Positions 56,268-64,000 of a DNA stretch of 64,000 bases are shown one piece after another (the stretch's first letter is position 1; the number at the start of each line of letters is the position of its first letter). The notes beneath the pieces were generated by a model that worked only from the letters and a program-made list of their open reading frames with translations, searched no databases and was not told the DNA's origin. A program made the position numbers and the translations under genes. The stretch is from Laburnicola sp. R22_1. Lineage: Eukaryota > Ascomycota > Dothideomycetes > Pleosporales > Didymosphaeriaceae. The stretch covers positions 62,001 to 126,000 of the forward strand of contig JACONQ010000007.1 of NCBI GenBank assembly GCA_014281115.1, in the 5' to 3' direction.

Positions 56268-57870
56268 AGAGCTAGGAAAACACTAGGTTAATCGCTATAT
56301 TGCGCGGCATCAAATCAACCTTATATCGCGATAGACATCTGGTATTGATAACCAGCGCCACAAAGCTAATTCAGCCTTCAAATACGCCCTCTATTTTAAG
56401 CTTTTAGACGATAAGATCAAGCAGTACGACATCGCGCCATCAAATACATACAATATAGATGAGAAGGGCTTCTTAATTAGGGTAGTGTCAAGAATGAAGC
56501 GCGTATTCTCCCGACGCCAGTATAATCAGGGTAGCGTCAAGCAGGTACTCTAGGACGGCAATAGGGAGTGGATCACGACAATAGCTTGTATATGCGCCGA
56601 CGGCAGCTCTCTCAATCCTGCCCTCATATATCAGGCAGCTTCTAGCAATATTCAGGACACCTAGTTGCAGGATTTTAATCCTCAAGAGCACCGCGCCTTC
56701 TTCGCCTCATCACCTTTAGGATGGACAAACAACAAACTTGGCATTGCCTGGCTTAAGAGGTGCTTTCAGGAGGAGACTAAGACGAAGGCAAAACGCGACT
56801 ATAGGCTCCTTATTCTTGATAGGCATAGCTCGCATATTACAATAGAGTTTATCGAGTTCTGCAATCAAAATAGGATCCTCCTAGCTATCTATCCGCCGCA
56901 TTCAACTCATACGCTGCAGCCTCTAGATATCTGCCTTTTTAAGCCTCTCTCAGCTGCATATACCAAAGAGCTCTCCCAATTCATGTACAACAGCCAGGGC
57001 CTTACATCTATTACTAAGCGCGACTTCTTCCGCTTCTTCTATAGGGCGTATAGGACCGCGTTTGCTAAGGAAACGATTATTAACTCATTCAGAGTTACTG
57101 GCATCTCTCCACTAGATAGCAACGCTATATTAAAGAAATTCAAGGATCCAGAGCCTAAGAGGCCATCAAGCAGTGATAGTACGTCGTCAGTACTCTCTGC
57201 AAGCGACTGGCGCAAGATTGAACGGCTCCTACAACAGGTAGTTAATAATATCTACGATAAACGCGCCTTACAGCTCTCTCACACGATACATGCAATCACA
57301 ACTCAAAAACAGCTCCTTTAGCATAAAAACAACCGCCTTAAAGACGCCCTTATCAATAAGAAGAAGCGCCGTACGCGTGGCAAGGCATTACTACTTAAAC
57401 CTTCCCAGAATTACGCTAGTGGCGCTGTCTTCGAGTCGCCATCTAAAGTTAAAGCTGCCCGCAATCAACAAGTCCAAAAAGACGCCAAAGCAGAAGAACT
57501 ACAACACCAGAAGGATCGCAATAAGCTAGCTAGGGAGCAGAAAAAGCAGGAGAAACAGGCTATGCTTCAGCAAAGAGCAGAAATAAGGATGGCTGCAAAG
57601 GAGATCAAATTACAGGAAAAACAGCAGAAGGCTGCAGAGCGCAAAGAAGCCCTACTCGCCCACGCAGCTAAAAAGCAACTCCAGAATAATATACAATTAG
57701 CTAAAAAGGGTAAGGCGCGTAGCCTCACAGCTCCTGCACCTCCTGCTCATGTTATTGAGGACCTAGAGGCTGATGCTGAGGATCTATCCGTCATTGAAGG
57801 GGTGGTAGAGGCATCTGGCCCATCAACGCGCACACGTACAGTACGCCTCCCACAGAGGTATCGCACCTAA
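56268..57870 (+). pseudogene. Transposase of element C, DDE and C-terminal piece
   Basis: The continuation of the piece ending at 33723: VNRYIARHQINLIS follows a TAG where Trp stands in relatives. The DDE_1 core is well kept: YNIDEKGFLIRV, LLILDRHSSHITIEF and THTLQPLDICLFKPL with the third Asp intact. A basic Lys/Gln-rich tail ends LPQRYRT at 57870. Four or five stops remain. The frame from 56665 to 57321 (218 codons) is open, so this is the least decayed DDE core of the four elements. Confidence 0.85.
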
Positions 57871-58295
57871 TATATCGTTGCCAATCGATTAAAACAACTT
57901 TTAAGAATGCTACTACAAAAAATCTCGTAATAATTTGATCTATATAGAGCTGTACAGCTTTAAAAGTAGTAGTAGTGGGCATCCTCAAACTGTGCGTTGA
58001 GTGGGGTCTGTGCGTTGAGCGGGGAAACATGGTAGTCATGGTACCATTCTTGGCGCGGATTCATTGATAATCGACAATCCTGTACAACCCCCCTCTGTCC
58101 ATTAACTGCCGTCGTCGATGATGCCGTGCAGAACGTCAACGACGAAATTATTGTTATTTTGTGTATATTTTGTTACTACTACTGTGTGCTAGGTACTAGG
58201 TTTTAGTACCTCCTGTTTTACTCCTCTCTGTGTATGATGCGGACTCGACCTTAGTTAGAATCTCCACACGACGAAGATCTTCAATATAGCCCCCC

Positions 58296-59490
58296 TCATA
58301 CCGCAGCATCTAACACGATGTTGTCGATGAGTCGGACGGGAATCTGGCCACCGCCCAGGCCCAAGTCTTCGCCCTCACGAGGCTCCTCAACAGGCAGCAT
58401 CTTGACAGCGCCGCTCAAGATGGCTCCGCGCGCCTCGTCGACCTCGTCTACTTCCTCCATCGTCTCCGGGTCAGCCAGACTGATGTAGTCGACCTCGAAC
58501 CTGGCGCGTTGCCCGGGGTCCAGCGCCTCTTGCGCAAGTAGCGTCTCATCCGCAAGCGCATCCGCCGGCCACAGTATGTCGCCGCGTCTCCGCTTCCCAG
58601 CCTTGTACTGCGCCTCGGCCCTCCGAAGCGCCTGGTAGAGCACAATGCCGACGGCGCGGCGCCTCGCACCGAGATAGACGTTGCGCGACGAGAGGGCCAG
58701 GCCATCTTTTTCGCGCGCCGTCGGCCCGACCCGCACGTCCATGTCGAGATGGAAGTCCTTGACAAGGCGCTTCATCACGACCGTCTGCTGGATGTCCTTC
58801 TGGCCAAAGTAGACGCGGTGCGGGGCGCAGATGTTGAACAGCTTCATGCAGACGGTGGCGACGCCGCGGAAGAAGACGGGCCGCGAGGCGCCCTCGAGGA
58901 CCTGGCCGAGGGGCCGCATTTCGACGAAGGAGCCGACGCCCGGGAGGGTGCTGTCGGGCGGGGCGGTCGGGTACATTGTTTTTGTGGAGGGGGCGAAGAC
59001 GGCGGCGATGCGGCCGGCGCCGGGGGTGGCGGCGAGGTCGGCGTCGAGGGCGGCGAGGGCGGCCATGTCGGCGGGCCAGGTCTGCGGGTACGAGGCGAGG
59101 TCTTCGGTGGGGGCGAATTGGGTGGGGTTTAGGTAGATGGAGAGGAAGACGTGGGCGTTTTCCGTGGCGGCGAGGCGGACGAGGGAGAGGTGGCCGGCGT
59201 GGAGGGCGCCCATGGTGGGGACGAGGGCGATGGTTTGGTTGGGGTTGCGGAGGAGGAGGCTGCGGCGGTGGGCGCGGAGGGGGGCGACATCGTGGAAGAT
59301 TGGGGGAGAGGGGGTGGCGGTGGAGAGGGAGAGGTATCGACGGCGGGCGTGGTTTGTTGTTGGAGGGCGGAAGGAAGGTTGGAAGCTTTTGGCTAGGTGG
59401 CCGGAAGCTGGAGGCGGTTCTGGGCGTTAGATGAGTCAGTCAATGGGTTGGATGTGTGGACTTGCCTCGAAGGTGTCGTAGGTGTGCCAT
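58296..59490 (-). CDS. PAN6: Pantothenate synthetase (pantoate-beta-alanine ligase)
   Basis: Exons 59490-59466 (25 nt) and 59419-58296, about 382 aa. The intron (46 nt) has a GC donor (GCAAGT) and CCCAG acceptor; the join is in frame, and no ATG upstream in the second exon gives the conserved start. Motifs: the HIGH-type VPTMGALHAGH, YLNPTQFAPTEDL, VFFRGVATVCMKLFN, YFGQKDIQQ and the KMSKS-equivalent KDGLALSSRNVYL. It makes pantothenate (vitamin B5, CoA precursor) from pantoate, beta-alanine and ATP. The N-terminal about 80 residues are Arg/Pro/Ser-rich and may be a targeting sequence. Divergent from DBP7. Confidence 0.92.
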
Positions 59491-59856
59491 TGCGGGGGTG
59501 AAGCGGAGGAGCTCAGCTAGGGTCTAATCTGCTAGCTTTGCGCGCGCCTTGAAGGCTGCAGGTGCGGCCGATGGGAATCTGCTATGTTGAACACCTGGCG
59601 CGGCGATGAGCGGAAAGCAGAAGACGAAGATTCCATGATTACTTGCCGTCCGTGGAAAGCGCGGGCGCGAGTCTCCATTGTGCGCCGCAGTTGTGAACAC
59701 GGCTATCACGTGCCGAGGCCCACGCCGGGCCGGAGTTTATCGGAAACCGGCCGTGCGCTTGCTCCACCAAAAAGTTGGGCCGCGAGATGGGCGAGGAACC
59801 TGCACGCAACCCCGCCGAAACGGACACAACAGCGCGCAACGCAGCAACGCTCACAA
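59491..59856. promoter_or_regulatory. Divergent promoter, PAN6 / DBP7
   Basis: 366 bp between divergent starts. An open frame from ATG 59584 is in frame with DBP7 and would add 91 residues, but these look non-conserved and DBP7 family members begin at the later Met. Confidence 0.5.
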
Positions 59857-62331
59857 ATGGCCGACCATGGCATGCTGCTCAACTTTTCCATACCTGACGG
59901 CGGTATTTTGAATAAGCCGAGTTTCAAGGGCGGGTCTTGGAGAGATCGCTTGACGGCGAAGAAGGCGGCGGCGAACTGGCACACCAAGGCTACCGAGCGG
60001 TTGACTGGAGTGAAGGCCCCTTCGAAAACCACCCAAACACCCTCAACCAAGGCGACGGATGTAAATCTTACGGAGCTGGGCCAGCGGCCCGAACGACCGC
60101 ATGTACCGTCTCATTATGACAGCAACAGACCTGCGAAGCGACCCAGAGTCAGCGGCGACTTCCAGGAAAAGTCGACAGAGGATGATGGACCGGCCGTGGA
60201 TTTTCGGCCCCAGTCGAACGCAAATGTGGTGAAGAATACGGGTTCAAAGCAGGATGCCTCAAAAGGCGGAAAGCAAATCATTTCGTCGCTTTTCACCTTC
60301 AATCCCACCTCGACGACTCAACCGGTCACAAAAGAAGCCGTCGAAGATGATTCCCCCGTCGAACCCTCCAATGCACCGCTCACCAACGAGCTCGATACGT
60401 TTACCTCCCTCGGCATATGTACGACGCTCGCAGCCCATCTGCTTAAGAAGATGGACCTGAAGGCGCCTACCGCGATCCAGAAGGCGGCTGTGACGCAGCT
60501 TTTGAAAGACGACTCGGACGCCTTCATACAAGCAGAAACGGGGTCAGGAAAAACGCTGGCTTATCTGCTGCCAATTGTGCAGCGTCTGATGGAGCTGTCG
60601 GCAAACATGAAGAAGCGGAAGGTTGACGAGTCGGTATCGCGGGATTCGGGTCTTTTTGCCATCATACTGGCCCCGACGCGAGAACTGAGCAAGCAGATCG
60701 CGTCTGTTCTAGACAACCTGCTGAGATGTGCGCATTGGCTCGTAGCTACGACGGTGATAGGTGGCGAGAAGAAAAAGTCGGAAAAGGCTCGACTACGAAA
60801 GGGCATCAATATCCTTGTGGCGACTCCTGGACGTCTCGCAGATCATTTGGAGCATACGAAGGCTTTGAATGTGAGCAATGTGCGGTGGCTGGTACTCGAT
60901 GAGGGGGATCGACTTATGGAGCTGGGATTTGAAGATGAAATTCAGAAGATCGTCAGCATTTTGAATCTGCGCATGAGGGCACAAAAGGACCCGGCTTTGG
61001 CGATCCCGGGATTACCTGCTAAGCGCACCACCGTTTTGTGTTCGGCAACAATGAAGCTGGACGTGGAACGCTTGGGGGAGATTAGTTTGAAGGATGCGAC
61101 GCACATACGGGCTGACCCGTCAGAGAATTCAGACAAACACGCGGATAAAGGCGACCAGGCGTTCTTTGCACCGGCGCAGCTCAAGCAGTCGTTTGCGGTT
61201 GTAGCTCCGAAACTGCGCTTGGTGACTCTCATTAGCTTTCTGAAACGTGCGTTCAATCGCAAGGGCTCGGTCATGAAGGCGGTCGTCTTTATATCATGCG
61301 CCGACTCTGTCGACTTCCACTTCGACATACTGACGAGCAAGCTCGAGGGTGATGATACGGTTGCAAAAGACGAAACTAAGGATGCGAAAGAGGAAGATGC
61401 AGACTCGAAAAAGGCGAAGAAGACGAAAGTTCCGCAATCGGACCCAACGAAACTGGCCGTAACATACGCTGAATCGCCAGCTCTCTCACCCAGGACACAC
61501 AAGGTTACAACCTATCGTCTCCACGGATCATTGCCTCAAGCCCTGCGTACCTCTACGCTCGCACATTTTACAAAGAACACCGAGCCTGCTATACTCCTGG
61601 CCACTGATGTTGCTTCTCGCGGTCTTGATTTGCCGAATGTGGATCTCGTAGTGGAGTTTGACCCGGCCTTCGCGCGTGAAGATCATTTGCATCGCATTGG
61701 GCGGACTGCTCGTGCGGGTCGCGATGGTCGAGCATGCATCTTCCTCATGCCGGGATGTGAGGAAGGCTACGTTGATATTTTGAAGAGCGACAGAAAGGAT
61801 GGCGAAACTGGTGTTCACATCGGCCGCCACGACGCTGATGAGATCCTGAAAAAGGGTCTCGTCACGTCGGGTGTAATGAAAGACAAGACAGAGTACATGG
61901 AAAAAGCGACCGATCTCCAACTCGCCGTCGAGCGGTGGGCTCTAGCATCACCCTCTCGATTAGAAAGCGCGCGACGAGCATACCAAAGCCACGTTCGCGC
62001 CTATGCAACACACGTTGCTGCCGAAAGAGGATACTTTGACATCAAACACCTTCACCTTGGTCATTTGGCGAAAGCCTTTGCGCTGAGAGAGCGCCCCAGC
62101 GGCATGAAAGTTCCAGGCCTGCGGACAGGAGCTGGAAGGGAGAGCAAGACGCCTGCTAGGATTAGAGGTGCTGCGACAGGCGGCAACAAGGTAGCTGTAG
62201 GTAGCAAGGCCGCGCCGGATGTGCCTGCGGTTGATGATACGGAGGAAGCGGCGAAGATGCGGAAGGCGGTGAGGGCGAGGGAGAAGTTTACGAGGCATGC
62301 GGGTATGGCTGATGAGTTCAACTTGGGTTAG
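59857..62331 (+). CDS. DBP7: DEAD-box ATP-dependent RNA helicase Dbp7
   Basis: Intronless, 824 aa from MADHGMLLNF, the family's start. Motifs in order: Q motif (FTSLGICTTLAAHLLKKM, TAIQ), I AETGSGKT, Ia PTRELSKQ, GG, TPGR, II as DEGD (LVLDEGDRLMELGF; Asp-Glu-Gly-Asp rather than DEAD is usual for Dbp7), III SAT, then a long charged insert rich in Lys/Asp in the second lobe, TDVASRGLDLP, and VI HRIGRTARAG. The basic C-terminal tail contains ARRAYQSHVRAYATH. Dbp7 works in the nucleolus on early 60S pre-ribosomes. An in-frame ATG 273 bp upstream is less likely the start. Confidence 0.95.
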   Translation: MADHGMLLNFSIPDGGILNKPSFKGGSWRDRLTAKKAAANWHTKATERLTGVKAPSKTTQTPSTKATDVNLTELGQRPERPHVPSHYDSNRPAKRPRVSGDFQEKSTEDDGPAVDFRPQSNANVVKNTGSKQDASKGGKQIISSLFTFNPTSTTQPVTKEAVEDDSPVEPSNAPLTNELDTFTSLGICTTLAAHLLKKMDLKAPTAIQKAAVTQLLKDDSDAFIQAETGSGKTLAYLLPIVQRLMELSANMKKRKVDESVSRDSGLFAIILAPTRELSKQIASVLDNLLRCAHWLVATTVIGGEKKKSEKARLRKGINILVATPGRLADHLEHTKALNVSNVRWLVLDEGDRLMELGFEDEIQKIVSILNLRMRAQKDPALAIPGLPAKRTTVLCSATMKLDVERLGEISLKDATHIRADPSENSDKHADKGDQAFFAPAQLKQSFAVVAPKLRLVTLISFLKRAFNRKGSVMKAVVFISCADSVDFHFDILTSKLEGDDTVAKDETKDAKEEDADSKKAKKTKVPQSDPTKLAVTYAESPALSPRTHKVTTYRLHGSLPQALRTSTLAHFTKNTEPAILLATDVASRGLDLPNVDLVVEFDPAFAREDHLHRIGRTARAGRDGRACIFLMPGCEEGYVDILKSDRKDGETGVHIGRHDADEILKKGLVTSGVMKDKTEYMEKATDLQLAVERWALASPSRLESARRAYQSHVRAYATHVAAERGYFDIKHLHLGHLAKAFALRERPSGMKVPGLRTGAGRESKTPARIRGAATGGNKVAVGSKAAPDVPAVDDTEEAAKMRKAVRAREKFTRHAGMADEFNLG

Positions 62332-62531
62332 TTTAGGTGATACCAATCGTTTCGTTTCTATCTCGCGTCTCGCGTGCTATATTACTTTCAGACGCACAAT
62401 TCATTCCATGAGATGGAGCGGCTTGCACTTTCACTTGAACTACCCGCCGAAGGTCAACACTGTGAATCGCGCCTTCCCTCAACTTCAATGCGCTACAAAA
62501 AGGTAATAAAAATCTTCTGCTGAAATCGCCA

Positions 62532-64000
62532 ATGGCTCGACAGTCAACCTTGAACTTTTCCCAAGGGCCTCGAAAACATCACCCCGTACAGGCTGACAAA
62601 GCGCCAAATTCGGAAAAGATAGACTCGTCACGTGAAGGCGCTTCGCTGATCGCGTCGCGCGTCGAACTCACGCCGCCATCATCCCAACCTCCCGTAACGC
62701 CTTCAAGCCCCACGACATTCATGATGGAGCCTTCCTTCGAGCTCCCCGACTCCACCGACTGGCTCGCGACCTCTCTCCCTGCCTTTGAACCGCTCGAGGC
62801 CGCCCTCCGCTGCGAAGTATGCAAGGAGTTCTACGCCAACCCCGTCATAACGTCGTGCTCGCACACTTTCTGCTCGATATGCATACGGCGGTGCATTTCA
62901 AGCGACGGCAAATGTCCCGCGTGCAAAAGCGGGTGCCTGGCGGACAAGCTGCAGCCGAACATTGCGGTGCGCGACATCGCGGCCAGATTTCAAGATGCGC
63001 GTGCGAAGGCGCTAGAACTAGCGCGTGCGAAGGACAGTGATGAGAGTGAGCCGCCGGGGAGTGGGTGGAAGAGAAAGCGGGAGATGGAAGAGACAGATGG
63101 AGAAGATGGGGAGAGGAAGACGCGGTCGAGGCGGGCAAGGAGGAGCACGCGGCGGGAAGAGGCGCATGGCATGTCGGACGATATGCCTATGGTTATCCCG
63201 GATAGCGGGGATGAAGAGGACAGGAAGGACGAGCACGTGCCCGAGGGGATGGCGCAGTGCCCGATCTGCTGGAAGTTGATGAAGGAAGAAGTGGTGTTCA
63301 ATCATATACCCATTTGTCCTGCTGCACAGCCAGAGGATGGGGCGCGCAAGACGCGGTCAAGGTGGGCATGATCACCACACTACGCGTCTGACGCAACGCT
63401 GAACGGCTACAGAAAGAACAATACTTTCGCCACCGCGCTGCAAAGCCGGCAGAAGGACCCAGCGCCCGCACCGACGCGCTTGTCTGGGCTCCACTATCCC
63501 ATGCTCAACGAGAAAGCGTTGAGGAAGAAATTGTCAGAGCTCGGGATTCCAACTTGGGGTACAAAAACCCTGCTGGTAAAACGACATCAGGAGTGGTTGA
63601 ACATCTACAACTCGAATTGTGACGCATCCGACACGGTCAGGAAGACTAAACGGGAACTATTGAAGGAGCTAGACGAGTGGGAACGTACACAGGGCGGCAG
63701 CGCAGTGGCCAAGGAATCAGTCATCATGCGCAAAGACTTCGACGGCCAGACGCACGCTACAGAGCACAAGAGCCAGTTCGACGATCTGATCGCCAATGCA
63801 AGGAAGAGAGCGAAAGCGGCTTCACAAGCCAAAAACAAAGAAGGCAACGGAGAGGAGCCCGATGATGTTAGTACTAACGCACCTCCGCCACCCCACCCCG
63901 AACCGCGAGATGTCCTTCCACCAGCGCATCCTTACGAAGGCAACGAGACGGCATTATCGAGCATCAGAGCCAAAGTCGAGGAAGCGAACCGCGCCTGCTC
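62532..64000 (+). CDS. RAD18: Postreplication-repair E3 ubiquitin ligase Rad18, 5' part
   Basis: Exon 1 62532-63361, a 51-nt intron (GTGGGC...GGCTACAG), exon 2 from 63413 open to the window end. C3HC4 RING at residues 94-131 (CEVCKEFYANPVITSCSHTF ...), Rad18 zinc finger at 243-262 (CPICWKLMKEE...HIPIC), and a SAP domain (YPMLNEKALRKKLSELGIP) in exon 2. With Rad6 it mono-ubiquitinates PCNA at stalled forks and starts translesion synthesis. A charged insert (about 165-235) separates RING and zinc finger. The Rad6-binding C-terminal part probably begins near the window end (ATEHKSQFDDLIANARKR). The 3' end lies outside. Confidence 0.93.

Larger units (their letters stand above)
33355..58032 (+). 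mobile_element. Pogo/Fot1-like DNA transposon C, split by a 22.5-kb insertion
   Basis: The left terminus (33355-33401) and the right terminus (about 57986-58032) are perfect inverted repeats starting CCATGTTTCCCCGCTCAACG, each with two CTCAACGCACAG copies 18 bp apart, and TA flanks at 33353-33354 and 58033-58034. The left 371 bp hold the transposase N-terminus, the right 1.77 kb the remainder. Joined, they make an element of about 2.14 kb, the same size as A, B and E. All between 33726 and 56265 is foreign to it. Confidence 0.88.

Noticed and set aside
33716..56273. hAT family assignment with an 8-bp target duplication
   Set aside because: The 8 bases outside CAGTAC on each side (GCCCATTA and TAAGAGCT) do not match; only TA is shared. 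A hAT relative with odd duplication is not excluded.
59584..59856. N-terminal extension of DBP7
   Set aside because: In frame but not family-like; the conserved start is MADHGMLLNF at 59857.
1..64000. Secondary-metabolite gene cluster
   Set aside because: No polyketide synthase, peptide synthetase, terpene cyclase or prenyltransferase backbone gene is visible; the regulators present are a nitrate-type factor and a truncated copy.
1..64000. CRISPR array or bacterial mobile DNA
   Set aside because: Spliced eukaryotic genes throughout; no spaced repeat array found.

Overview
The window is fungal nuclear DNA from a filamentous ascomycete, most likely a Dothideomycete (Pleosporales-type). Introns are short (about 44-130 nt) with GTRAGT-like donors and CTAAC/CTGAC branch sites. 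The conserved genes are ordinary ascomycete orthologues. There is one AT-rich, TA-saturated block of the kind left by repeat-induced point mutation (RIP), and the transposases carry C-to-T type stop codons. Species cannot be named from the sequence.

Two gene-dense arms flank a transposon-rich core. Left arm (1-28650): wybutosine enzyme TRM12/TYW2 (partial, apparent 1-nt frameshift), a Nudix hydrolase for damaged thiamin diphosphate, RNA polymerase subunit RPB8, an F-box/LRR-like protein with a MITE-like insertion in an intron, tRNA-splicing endonuclease SEN34, sphingoid-base-phosphate phosphatase LCB3, small GTPase RHO4, kinetochore protein DAD1, a 1.9-kb AT-rich relic, vacuolar Ca2+/H+ exchanger VCX1, an ULS1-like SNF2-RING protein, and a NirA/NIT-4-type nitrate regulator. 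Right arm (58296-64000): pantothenate synthetase PAN6 (with a GC-AG intron), ribosome-biogenesis helicase DBP7, and the 5' part of RAD18.

Core (29131-58032): four pogo/Fot1-like DNA transposons of about 2.1 kb (called A, B, C and E here), all decayed. A is nested in B, C abuts B, and C is split in two by a single 22.5-kb segment (33726-56265). That segment has matching terminal inverted repeats starting CAGTAC, a TA target duplication, and long inverted arms (about 2.35 kb left, 1.62 kb right) that consist mostly of the 3' half of an NB-ARC/TPR (NLR-type) gene. It holds no recognisable transposase of its own. Between the arms lie an inverted P-loop fragment of a further NLR, a 3'-truncated Zn2Cys6 regulator, an intact-looking small membrane-protein gene, a triple tandem of a 797-bp unit (with a Ty1/copia element, a solo LTR and pogo element E inserted in it), a secreted-protein gene broken by one stop, a short C-terminal gene fragment, and a MADS-like gene fused to the right NLR.

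The housekeeping genes do not form one pathway; several are paired on divergent promoters (TRM12/Nudix, RPB8/F-box, LCB3/RHO4, PAN6/DBP7). The notable object is the NLR-armed, TIR-bounded 22.5-kb segment. All exon boundaries are my own inferences from splice signals, reading-frame continuity and family similarity; none is backed by transcript data.
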